From contig DAOVVO010000077.1 of assembly GCA_030637135.1 (NCBI GenBank), positions 1 through 6,456 of the forward strand: a stretch of DNA of 6,456 nt. The letters run 5' to 3'. The position numbers and the translations under genes are program-made. This document shows positions 1 to 4,701 of the stretch, in pieces. This stretch comes from Nitrospirota bacterium. Its GTDB lineage: Bacteria > Nitrospirota > Thermodesulfovibrionia > UBA6902 > BMS3Bbin08. The notes below the pieces were generated by a model. That model made no database searches. It saw nothing but the letters and a program-made list of their open reading frames with translations, and was not told the origin of the DNA. The stretch's first letter is position 1, and each line of letters opens with the position of its first letter.

Positions 1-169
1 TAAAAAGCTTTTCCGTTACTTTGTTTACAAGTGTGTCTGTGGTCTGTGCCGAAAGTATTGTGGAAGCGAGGAGCTCAAAGGGAGTCTTGAAGTTAAGGGC
101 AGTCTTTGGTTCTTTATACTTTTTTTTGAGACGCTTGAGAATCTCCGTTACTTTTTCCTGATTCTTCAT
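1..169 (-). CDS. nth: Endonuclease III, N-terminal part (cut by window edge)
   Basis: The first 56 codons of a minus-strand gene are present and the rest lies beyond position 1. The reading begins MKNQEKVTEILKRLKKKYKE and continues with TALNFKTPFELL and ILSAQTTDTLVNKVTEKLF. The 'TPFELL.A.ILSAQ.TD..VN.VT.KLF' pattern is the characteristic N-terminal helix region of bacterial endonuclease III, a DNA glycosylase/AP lyase that removes oxidised pyrimidines in base excision repair. The helix-hairpin-helix, the catalytic Lys and Asp and the 4Fe-4S cysteines would all lie outside the window and cannot be checked. The start is the only ATG in the right place (complement of 167-169), preceded on the minus strand by a modest purine-rich TAAGGG. 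A palindromic repeat sits only about 30 bases upstream of the start codon. Confidence 0.88.
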   Translation of the reverse strand, partial: MKNQEKVTEILKRLKKKYKEPKTALNFKTPFELLASTILSAQTTDTLVNKVTEKLF

Positions 170-198
170 ATGTCTGCCCTTATTTTTTTATAGCACTG

Positions 199-251
199 TA
201 AACCCCGTTAGAGATTTTACAATCTTTAACGAGATGAACTTTCTCTAACGG
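199..251. repeat. Palindromic repeat element, solitary copy
   Basis: CCGTTAGAGA (205-214) is perfectly inverted as TCTCTAACGG (242-251). Nested inside, TTAGAGATT (208-216) and AATCTTTAA (221-229) flank a TTAC loop with one mismatch. The stretch GTAAACCC, a short variable spot, then TTAGAGATTTTACAATCT recurs almost unchanged near 4045-4076, so this is one copy of a dispersed family. It lies in the leader region of the minus-strand endonuclease III gene and could form alternative hairpins in that mRNA; whether it has any role is unknown. Confidence 0.75.
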
Positions 252-424
252 AGCCCCGGAACACATTGAGAAATGAAATTCATGAATTATGCATCTCCCA
301 CGGTAACTTTATCTTTGACTATCTCAGGTGCAGAAGGAAAAAACCTGGCAGAGAAAAATTAACATATAGTTCTCTATCATCACGATGCATTATATGTATC
401 GATTGAAAATAGTCTGAACGCTTC

Positions 425-820
425 TTATGTTATCTTGATTGCCTTTGAACTTTCCCAGAGTCCGTGTATGTTACAAAAACTCGTTGCAAAGAGCACCCCT
501 GCTTTTTTTATTTTCAGCGATGCGGAAACAGAGGAGTGTGTGTATGCCGGTCCGGCGTTTGCCCCTTCGGTTGATTCGCCATGAGCAGTAAATTCAAAAA
601 TTCCTACCTGAAAGGCAAATTTTCCACCCTCGGGTTTAAAAAAAAGTTGAACCCACCTGATGTGATGTTCAGTTGTATTGGGATGGGCAATCTCTTTACC
701 AATAGTCAGCTTTACCTCAAAAAATTCGTCGGCCTTTACTGAATCAGGGCATTCTATTACCGGGACATGTTTTTCAGCTTTCCAGTCAGCTGTTTGAAAT
801 ACTTCACCTATTGTGCTCAT
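425..820 (-). CDS. sor: Superoxide reductase, neelaredoxin (class II, 1Fe) type
   Basis: This 131-aa cytoplasmic protein reduces superoxide to hydrogen peroxide without making oxygen, using a single Fe(His)4(Cys) centre fed by rubredoxin or similar donors. It begins directly with the catalytic domain and has no N-terminal Cys4 desulforedoxin domain, so it is the short 1Fe type (family length about 120-130). Visible residues: catalytic E16-K17 in WKAEKHVPVIE; iron ligands H18, H46 and H52 (HPNTTEHH), and C116 and H119 in the C-terminal CNIHGLWE. All expected ligands are present. The start is supported by AGGAGG seven bases upstream of ATG. A consensus-like promoter reads into it from 935-908, so it is probably its own transcription unit, about 130 bases beyond the HAD gene. 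The best-known homologue by sequence feel is Pyrococcus furiosus SOR. Confidence 0.97.
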   Translation of the reverse strand: MSTIGEVFQTADWKAEKHVPVIECPDSVKADEFFEVKLTIGKEIAHPNTTEHHIRWVQLFFKPEGGKFAFQVGIFEFTAHGESTEGANAGPAYTHSSVSASLKIKKAGVLFATSFCNIHGLWESSKAIKIT

Positions 821-860
821 TGTAAATCCTCCTTTTAAAAAAGTTCTTAGAGATCGGGTT

Positions 861-877
861 AACTGTATAGACAGGTT
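861..877. promoter_or_regulatory. Imperfect palindrome in superoxide reductase leader
   Basis: AACTGT and ACAGGTT flank an ATAG centre (CTGT/ACAG exact, with one extra G before the outer TT). It lies between the predicted -10 element and the ribosome binding site of the superoxide reductase gene, a position where a repressor could act. No known operator family is recognised and the match could be chance. Confidence 0.22.
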
Positions 878-907
878 ATCATTTTTAGTTGTGGCTATGT
901 ATATGAA

Positions 908-935
908 ATTTTATCAGACTCATCACATTAGTCAA
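908..935 (-). promoter_or_regulatory. Sigma70-like promoter of superoxide reductase
   Basis: Reading the minus strand, TTGACT (935-930) is followed after a 16-bp spacer by TAAAAT (913-908). Both hexamers match the sigma70 consensus at five of six positions. Transcription would start near position 901, giving a leader of about 80 bases before the ATG at 820. This suggests the gene is expressed independently of the upstream HAD gene. Confidence 0.6.
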
Positions 936-953
936 GGATTAAAATAACGCTAC

Positions 954-1571
954 TCAGTTTTTTATGAAAAAATCTTTAGAAATATTTTTTAGAATTTCTT
1001 TTTCAAAATCCTCTATGTCTTTAAAATGAATAGTATTGAGCCTTTTACTCCGTGCCCGTTGAATATTTTCACTGTTGTCGTCTATAAAGACCACTTCCTC
1101 CGGGCTTAAACCCATTGCCGAGCACACATCTCCGAATACTGAAGGGTCGCTCTTCCCTTTATGAAGTCTATAGGAGTTAAATACATAGTCAAAATGGTGA
1201 AAGAAAGGTGTTTTTTGATTAATTTCTTCAAGCCAGTTTGTCTGGTCGCTGAGGATGGCTGTGATTAAGCCCGATGATTTTATCTTTTTAACAATCTTTA
1301 ACATTTTTGTCCTTAATATAAATCTCTTAAGGATCTTTTTTCTGAATTCTTTATCGCTACCGGTAATACCTGTCATATTCCGTAAGGCATTCCAATATGC
1401 TGGTTCCTTGATTCTTCCTGTTACATATCCTGTTTTATAGATGAGTTCTTCGGCAGTCTTAAAAAAATTTTCCGGCGTAAGACCGCTCTGTTCTCCAATA
1501 GACTCAATGCCTTGTTTAAAGCCCTCTTCTGACAGCACCCCTCCAAAATCAAAAATAACTGCTTTTATCAT
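954..1571 (-). CDS. HAD-superfamily hydrolase (subfamily IA, YihX/epoxide-hydrolase-N-like)
   Basis: A 205-aa soluble protein with all HAD motifs in order: motif I FDFGGVL with nucleophile D8, motif II at ILSD (S108), a basic motif III residue at HKGKSDP (K138/K140), and motif IV FIDDNSEN with D164 and D165. An alpha-helical cap fits between motifs I and II (about residues 14-90), as in subfamily IA. The usual general acid two residues after the nucleophile is Gly (DFG rather than DxD), a known feature of the YihX and epoxide-hydrolase N-terminal branch; motif III has KS where KP is common. Such proteins are usually small-molecule phosphatases, and the substrate cannot be inferred here. The ATG start lacks a strong ribosome binding site (GAAGAG upstream). 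It is transcribed divergently from the radical SAM operon and shares its FNR-like site. Confidence 0.85.
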   Translation of the reverse strand: MIKAVIFDFGGVLSEEGFKQGIESIGEQSGLTPENFFKTAEELIYKTGYVTGRIKEPAYWNALRNMTGITGSDKEFRKKILKRFILRTKMLKIVKKIKSSGLITAILSDQTNWLEEINQKTPFFHHFDYVFNSYRLHKGKSDPSVFGDVCSAMGLSPEEVVFIDDNSENIQRARSKRLNTIHFKDIEDFEKEILKNISKDFFIKN

Positions 1572-1604
1572 TGAAAACTCTTCATAGAATTAAAATTCAT
1601 TATC

Positions 1605-1610
1605 ATTGTA
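1605..1610 (-). promoter_or_regulatory. Predicted -10 hexamer of the HAD gene
   Basis: The minus strand reads TACAAT here (five of six matches to TATAAT). The implied start site at about 1598 is exactly 41.5 bp from the centre of the palindrome at 1633-1646, the spacing of class II CRP/FNR activation, and no good -35 hexamer is present. It is a prediction from position and sequence only. Confidence 0.5.
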
Positions 1611-1632
1611 ACTTCCATTTTTCTTTTTTGAT

Positions 1633-1646
1633 ATGATTTAAATCAT
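1633..1646. promoter_or_regulatory. FNR/CRP-family operator between divergent genes
   Basis: ATGATTTAAATCAT is a perfect 14-bp palindrome carrying TGAT-N4-ATCA, the core recognised by FNR, Dnr and related regulators (FNR consensus TTGAT-N4-ATCAA). Its centre at 1639.5 is 41.5 bp from the start sites implied by -10-like hexamers on both sides (TACAAT leftward, TATATT rightward). One bound dimer could therefore activate the HAD gene and the radical SAM/selenoprotein operon together. The identity of the regulator is unknown. Confidence 0.65.
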
Positions 1647-1668
1647 GGTATATTAGCAGAAAATATCT

Positions 1669-1674
1669 TATATT
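1669..1674 (+). promoter_or_regulatory. Predicted -10 hexamer of the radical SAM/selenoprotein operon
   Basis: TATATT (five of six to consensus) implies a start near 1681, exactly 41.5 bp from the palindrome centre and about 45 bases before the GTG start of the first small ORF. Another TATATT at 1649-1654 is closer to the palindrome and would place the site where it would block rather than activate. Confidence 0.45.
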
Positions 1675-1725
1675 TTTAAGAAGTCACACGTCCACCATAC
1701 TTTATGAGAAAGGAGGTGAATAAGG

Positions 1726-1830
1726 GTGAAAAAGCCGTTAAGTAAAAGGGCAGTTTTGAAAGAGGCAGAGTTTTGGGGTGACCTGAAGAAGGCTTTGAAG
1801 GAAAACCCTGCAAAGCGGTGCCACAAGTGA
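1726..1830 (+). CDS. 34-aa basic peptide ahead of the radical SAM gene
   Basis: GTG start with a very strong ribosome binding site (AAAGGAGGTGA, AGGAGG at 1711-1716, nine bases before the start). The 34-residue product begins MKKPLSKRAVLKEAEFWGDL and ends KENPAKRCHK. It has nine Lys, two Arg and a single Cys three residues from the end, and is probably an amphipathic helix with no signal peptide or membrane segment. Its stop codon lies inside the start region of the radical SAM gene, so the two are translationally coupled. It could be a peptide substrate of the neighbouring enzyme, a small partner protein, or merely a coupling leader. I do not recognise the family; the strong ribosome binding site is the main evidence that it is translated. 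Confidence 0.55.
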   Translation: MKKPLSKRAVLKEAEFWGDLKKALKENPAKRCHK

Positions 1831-2909
1831 AAGGGCTGAAAAAGCGAATAGTTGCTGGTCAAGCAACGAGGGATAATGCGTCTGAACACGACTTCTTTAT
1901 CCAATGGCATCTGACAGAAAGGTGTAACCTCCGCTGCAACCATTGCTATCAGGAAGAGACAATAAAAAAAGAGATGACTTTCCCAGAAGTTAACGAGGTC
2001 ATAGAGGAAGTGTCGGGCGTGTTATATGACTGGGCGGAGACATATGGTATAAAGTTTTCGCCCAGTTTTAATATTACAGGGGGAGAGCCGTTTTTAAGAA
2101 AAGATATTTTTGAGATTCTTGACGCATTAAGAAGGAAGGGATTTGACGTCTATCTTCTCACAAATGGCACCCTTATTCACAAGAAAGAAGCAGAACAGCT
2201 ATCAGACCTTGGCATTAAAGGTGTTCAGGTTAGCATCGAAGGACCAGAGGCTATACATGATACAATCAGAGGAAAAGGCAGCTTTGCTTTATCTGCCAGA
2301 GGCATAAAAAATCTTCTCCATTCACATGTAAGGGTCACCTTAAATGTTACCCTTTCTAACCTCAATGAAGGTTATATCGGCGAACTCATAACATTTGCAA
2401 AAGATATAGGTGCACAGAGGCTTGGTTTTTCAAGGCTTGTGCCGTGTGGTCGGGGAGCACTCTTATTGAATCAAATGATTGATAAATTCCGGGTGAAACA
2501 AATCTATGATTCGCTCTTATCACTCGATGTAAAAGGACTTGAAATTGTCACCGGCGACCCGATCGCATCACAGATGAACATAAAAAACAGCTCTGATACG
2601 GGCTGTACAGCCTATGGGGGGTGTGCAGCAGGAATAGCAGGATTGACCCTGCTACCGGATGGAACAATTACTCCTTGCAGGAGGCTTAACATTCCCATAG
2701 GAAATATAAGAGAAGATTCGCTGAGGGAAATATGGGCGACCTCTGATGTTCTGAATGTTCTGAGAGACAAGAACAGCTATAAGGGAAGGTGCGGTACATG
2801 CAGGAGATGGGCACACTGCAGAGGCTGCAGGGCAATAGCATATGCTTATTCTCAATCAAAAGGTCAGAATGATTTCCTCACAGAAGACCCTCAATGTTTT
2901 ATTAAATGA
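1818..2909 (+). CDS. Radical SAM/SPASM-domain protein, substrate unknown
   Basis: Counting from GTG 1818 the protein has 363 residues. An alternative GTG at 1827 overlaps the upstream stop codon as GTGA and would give 360. The radical SAM 4Fe-4S motif is C36-x3-C40-x2-C43 in WHLTERCNLRCNHCYQ, followed by the SAM-contacting GGEP at 88-91 and a TIM-barrel core to about residue 250. The C-terminal third is a SPASM-type auxiliary cluster domain: C263, C269, then C287 in PDGTITPC, then C325-x2-C328-x5-C334-x2-C337 and a final C360. Such enzymes modify peptides or proteins (thioether or C-C links, formylglycine) or act in cofactor synthesis. The 35 residues before the first cluster leave no room for a peptide-recognition (RRE) domain. 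It is coupled to a small ORF and lies 36 bases before the selenoprotein gene. The reaction is not predictable from sequence. Confidence 0.93.
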   Translation: MPQVKGLKKRIVAGQATRDNASEHDFFIQWHLTERCNLRCNHCYQEETIKKEMTFPEVNEVIEEVSGVLYDWAETYGIKFSPSFNITGGEPFLRKDIFEILDALRRKGFDVYLLTNGTLIHKKEAEQLSDLGIKGVQVSIEGPEAIHDTIRGKGSFALSARGIKNLLHSHVRVTLNVTLSNLNEGYIGELITFAKDIGAQRLGFSRLVPCGRGALLLNQMIDKFRVKQIYDSLLSLDVKGLEIVTGDPIASQMNIKNSSDTGCTAYGGCAAGIAGLTLLPDGTITPCRRLNIPIGNIREDSLREIWATSDVLNVLRDKNSYKGRCGTCRRWAHCRGCRAIAYAYSQSKGQNDFLTEDPQCFIK

Positions 2910-2945
2910 TAAATAACAAGAATCTGAAGAAAGGAAGGTGAAGTT

Positions 2946-3515
2946 ATGGCAAAAAAAATTCAATGGGAAACAGATATGGGCAAGGCTTTGGCACGGGCAC
3001 AAACAGAGAATAAACTCGTGTTGCTTGATTTTTATAACCCTGGTTGAATTGGCTGTCAGCAGATGGATGCAGTTACGTATCCGGATGAAAACGTTGCGAG
3101 GTTTATCGATCAGCACATGATTCCTCTGAGGTTACAATCTGATGCTCAACCCTATGCCGCTGATTTTAATATCAAGTGGACGCCAAGTATTATAACGCTT
3201 GATGCCGAGGGCAGAGAGCACCATCGCACACTGGGTTTTCTCGCTCCTGAAGAATTGATTCCATCGTTGCTTCTTGGGATAGGGAAGTCCTGCTTTGATA
3301 CTGATAAATTCGATAAAGCGCTCATATATTTTGACAATCTCCTTACAGGATATCCAAAGAGCGACTCTGCGCCTGAGGCGCTTTATTTGCAAGGGGTTTG
3401 CCGTTATAAAAGCACAAAGGATCCCAAACCGTTAAAGGAAGCCTACGAAAGTCTCGATAAAAAATTTCCGTCAAATCAATGGACAAAAAGGGCTTATCCT
3501 TACAGGCTCTTATAA
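2946..3515 (+). CDS. Thioredoxin-like selenoprotein with C-terminal TPR-like region (UGA = Sec34)
   Basis: Read from ATG 2946 (ribosome binding site AGGAAGGTG at 2932-2940), one frame runs to TAA at 3513-3515, interrupted only by TGA at 3045-3047. With that codon as selenocysteine the protein has 189 residues. The start reads MAKKIQWETDMGKALARAQT and the active site LLDFYNPG-U34-IGC37-QQMD, so Sec sits where the first Cys of a thioredoxin CxxC motif belongs. The cis-Pro loop WTPS (78-81) completes the fold. Residues about 111-180 (CFDTDKFDKALIYFDNLL, then EALYLQGVCRY) look like one or two TPR/TolA-type repeats for protein contact. There is no signal peptide, so it should be a cytoplasmic thiol/selenol redox protein. 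A gene caller that stops at TGA would report only the last 150 residues from an internal ATG at 3063, losing the active site. It is followed 40 bases later by the cytochrome c gene. An ordinary nonsense mutation is possible but less likely. Confidence 0.87.
3045..3075 (+). promoter_or_regulatory. Selenocysteine UGA with candidate bacterial SECIS hairpin
   Basis: Directly after the UGA, UGGCU (3050-3054) can pair with AGUUA (3071-3075, two G-U pairs). A four-base bulge GUCA follows, then GCA (3059-3061) pairs with UGC (3068-3070) around the six-base loop GAUGGA. The loop starts 15 bases after the UGA and its first base is G, as in known bacterial SECIS elements, which lie within the coding sequence just downstream of the UGA and bind SelB. 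The upper stem is only three pairs, so the fold is plausible rather than strong. Confidence 0.5.
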
Positions 3516-3555
3516 TTTTTATTTCTATTCAAGGAACAAAAGGAGGTAATTATCA

Positions 3556-3942
3556 ATGAATGCTTTAAAGATTACAATGTTGTGTTTCATAACAATTGGA
3601 CTTTTCCTCATTTTTGTCCATGAAATGAGTGAAATGGCAGCAGCTGAAGTGTCACAGAGCGGGATGGCTATGGACAGTGTTGCAAAGGGCAAGGCTTTTT
3701 TCAACAATCCGGCATTAGGCAGTAGTACGAATGCAAATTCTTGCAATACCTGTCATCCTGATGGAAGAGGTCTTGAAAAGGCAGGGGAAAAGAAGGAGTT
3801 TCATATAATGGGGAAGAAGCAGGAGAGTATTGAAGAAGCTGTTAATATATGTATTGAGATGCCGCTCCAGGGGAAAGCTCTAGACCCAGAGGGCGAGGAC
3901 ATGGCGAATATTGTTACATATATAAAATCCCTTAAAAAGTAA
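3556..3942 (+). CDS. Periplasmic monoheme cytochrome c
   Basis: A 128-aa class I-like c-type cytochrome. An N-terminal hydrophobic segment (about residues 4-21) ending around VHEMSEMAAAEVS is a signal peptide or membrane anchor that sends it through the membrane. The single heme site is C63-N-T-C66-H67. A likely distal Met ligand lies in ICIEMPLQGKALDPEGEDM, either M102 or M116, and the C-terminus MANIVTYIKSLKK is the usual last helix. It would shuttle electrons in the periplasm; the partner is not shown. The start is set by AGGAGG at 3541-3546, nine bases before the ATG. It is the last gene of the operon that begins at 1726, 40 bases after the selenoprotein, and is followed at once by hairpin repeats. 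A cytoplasmic selenothiol protein and a periplasmic cytochrome in one operon suggest co-expression rather than direct contact. Confidence 0.93.
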   Translation: MNALKITMLCFITIGLFLIFVHEMSEMAAAEVSQSGMAMDSVAKGKAFFNNPALGSSTNANSCNTCHPDGRGLEKAGEKKEFHIMGKKQESIEEAVNICIEMPLQGKALDPEGEDMANIVTYIKSLKK

Positions 3943-3944
3943 CA

Positions 3945-4045
3945 CCCCGTTGAATAGTTCACACAGGGCATTAAACCCCATGTTCACTATAAGTGGAATA
4001 CAAAGTTTTCATCACCGTGGCAAGCAACAGGACATTCTAACGGGG
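3945..4045. repeat. Long-spaced inverted repeat after the cytochrome gene
   Basis: CCCCGTTGAAT (3945-3955) is matched by ATTCTAACGGGG (4034-4045), 11 pairs with a single bulged T, separated by 78 bases. The left arm begins two bases after the cytochrome stop codon. The ends resemble the CCCCGTTAGA ends of the neighbouring hairpin repeats, so this may be an expanded or composite member of the family. It could protect the 3' end of the operon mRNA, but no U-tract follows, so it is not a typical intrinsic terminator. Confidence 0.5.
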
Positions 4046-4079
4046 TAAACCCACTTAGAGATTTTACAATCTCTAACGG
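4045..4079. repeat. Palindromic repeat element, second copy
   Basis: TTAGAGATT (4055-4063) and AATCTCTAA (4068-4076) form a perfect nine-pair stem with loop TTAC. It is preceded by GTAAACCC and followed by CGG. Apart from a few substitutions in the left flank and one in the stem, it duplicates the element at 199-229, showing that the unit is dispersed in this genome. Confidence 0.7.
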
Positions 4080-4092
4080 TATGTAACGACAA

Positions 4093-4166
4093 TGGCTTTT
4101 TACCCCGTAGGACATTTGGTCTCTTACGGTGGCTTTAAACCCCATAAGACCCGTGGTCTCTTACGG
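4093..4166. repeat. Two tandem 37-nt hairpin repeats
   Basis: Units 4093-4129 and 4130-4166 are directly adjacent and identical at 30 of 37 positions; both begin TGGCTTT, share ACCCC, and end GGTCTCTTACGG. Each folds on itself: CCGTAGGAC against GGTCTCTTACGG in the first, and CCCCATAAGACC (4140-4151) against GGTCTCTTACGGGG (4155-4168) in the second. Sequence differences concentrate in the loop and in paired positions. A partial third start, GGTGGCTTT, follows at 4178-4186. Without unique spacers this is not a CRISPR array. Confidence 0.72.
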
Positions 4167-4190
4167 GGTGCAACACCGGTGGCTTTCTCT

Positions 4191-4238
4191 AAAAGGTAAA
4201 GAGATTAACGTGAGAACAGGTGTTTAAAATTACCTTTT
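4191..4238 (+). repeat. Nine-base inverted repeat with 30-base loop
   Basis: AAAAGGTAA (4191-4199) and TTACCTTTT (4230-4238) are perfect inverted repeats. The loop contains AGAGATTAACG, and an AGGAGG follows at 4243-4248. It might be a degenerate member of the neighbouring repeat family or an RNA structure; no known riboswitch class is recognised. Confidence 0.4.
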
Positions 4239-4340
4239 GAAGAGGAGGAAAGCATCAAAAATCCTTCTTTTAACCCGATTCTTATTATGTTTACATGTTA
4301 AAAATATTTACACAAGTGGGCTTTTTGATCTTAACAGTAT

Positions 4341-4368
4341 TTGATATCCCTTCTCCCTGTGATACAAT
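4341..4368 (+). promoter_or_regulatory. Sigma70-like promoter upstream of the micro-protein operon
   Basis: TTGATA (4341-4346), a 16-bp spacer and TACAAT (4363-4368), each five of six to consensus. It would start transcription near 4375, upstream of the FNR-like site, giving a basal promoter with the FNR-dependent one downstream. A regulator bound at 4398-4411 would then lie in the early transcribed region of this promoter. Confidence 0.5.
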
Positions 4369-4397
4369 TACCTGATAAGAAACACACATACTATTAT

Positions 4398-4411
4398 ATG
4401 ATTTATATCAT
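4398..4411 (+). promoter_or_regulatory. Second FNR/CRP-family operator
   Basis: ATGATTTATATCAT has perfect outer arms (ATGAT/ATCAT) around TTTA and shares 13 of 14 positions with the site at 1633-1646. Its centre at 4404.5 lies 41.5 bp upstream of the start implied by TATTCT at 4434-4439, again class II activator spacing. It would drive the three-gene membrane operon at 4587-5215 and put it in the same regulon as the selenoprotein operon. Confidence 0.6.
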
Positions 4412-4433
4412 TGTTGTTTTTTAGAGTAAACGG

Positions 4434-4439
4434 TATTCT
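4434..4439 (+). promoter_or_regulatory. Predicted -10 hexamer of the micro-protein operon
   Basis: TATTCT matches the consensus at four of six positions and is chosen because its spacing to the FNR-like palindrome equals that of the other site. The implied start near 4446 leaves a leader of about 140 bases. Other AT-rich hexamers downstream (for example TTGAAA-17-TAATAT around 4468-4496) could also serve. Confidence 0.35.
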
Positions 4440-4586
4440 TTAATCAAATTTACTCTCTTTTTTAAATTGAAAAATTAAGGGGTAATTGATAATATTTGGG
4501 TTATTTATGTAAACAGGCAACACAAGCGAAGACTGGGAAAAGGGGATTTAAGTTATAAGGCACGTTAGTTTCTGAGGAGGGTTGTT

Positions 4587-4700
4587 ATGAAAAAAGAAAG
4601 TTTTTCCGCTAAAATAGGATTTCTCAGGGCTGGCTGGTGGATTATACATCTTGTGGGGATTGCCGTAGTCTATACACTCGGGCATTTTTTGTGGGGGTAG
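4587..4700 (+). CDS. 37-aa single-helix membrane micro-protein A (GWW/H motif)
   Basis: ATG with a strong GAGGAGG ribosome binding site (4574-4580). The product starts MKKESFSAKIGFLRA, has one membrane helix over about residues 17-35, and ends HFLWG. The positive N-terminus predicts N-in topology. The key motif is G16-W17-W18-I-I-H21, then 11 residues to L31-G32-H33, so one His lies at each end of the helix. The next gene encodes a paralogue with the same motif and the same His-His spacing of 12. It is too short to have been called by most gene finders. His residues at helix ends could bind heme or a metal, or help hold a redox membrane subunit; I do not recognise the family. First gene of a tight three-gene operon downstream of the FNR-like site. 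Confidence 0.8.
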   Translation: MKKESFSAKIGFLRAGWWIIHLVGIAVVYTLGHFLWG

Positions 4701-4701
4701 C

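Larger units (their letters stand above)
3943..4586. other. 644-base intergenic region: repeats, then promoter region
   Basis: No credible gene is seen on either strand. The first part (3945-4168) is packed with hairpin-forming repeats of the CCCCGTTAGAGA type. The middle (4169-4340) holds a spaced inverted repeat and an orphan ribosome-binding-site-like AGGAGG at 4243-4248 with no start codon at a usable distance. The last part (4341-4586) is AT-rich, carries a sigma70-like promoter and an FNR-like site, and forms a leader of about 140 bases for the micro-protein operon. No tRNA, known riboswitch or IS element was recognised. Confidence 0.6.

Noticed and set aside
383..401. Imperfect palindrome CGATGCATTATATGTATCG downstream of superoxide reductase
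   Set aside because: AT-rich, two mismatched pairs and no U-tract, so it is neither a good terminator nor a recognised operator.
1255..1440. 61-aa plus-strand hydrophobic ORF
   Set aside because: It is antisense to the HAD hydrolase, whose motifs are complete, and lacks a ribosome binding site.
1668..1943. 91-aa minus-strand ORF
   Set aside because: It is antisense to the small ORF and the radical SAM iron-sulfur motif, with no ribosome binding site and no recognisable fold.
3045..3047. TGA as a plain nonsense mutation (pseudogene)
   Set aside because: It falls exactly on the redox Cys position, the frame is otherwise intact with normal codon use, and a hairpin follows. Not fully excluded, but less likely than selenocysteine.
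2938..3120. 60-aa plus-strand ORF from GTG 2938 in another frame
   Set aside because: It overlaps the N-terminus of the seleno-thioredoxin, resembles no protein and has poor composition; it is open by chance.
2652..3392. Several further minus-strand ORFs (2652-2855, 2856-3116, 3132-3392, 3152-3337)
   Set aside because: All are antisense to the radical SAM and selenoprotein genes and show no motifs or start signals.
3063..3515. A stand-alone 150-aa protein starting at the internal ATG 3063
   Set aside because: It has no ribosome binding site and begins inside a thioredoxin fold just after the active site; the same frame continues upstream through TGA to a proper start at 2946.
3525..3746. 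73-aa minus-strand ORF
   Set aside because: It is antisense to the cytochrome c signal peptide and heme region.
4045..4186. CRISPR array
   Set aside because: Units are adjacent without unique spacers, the copies are imperfect, and no cas gene is nearby; hairpin repeat family is the better reading.
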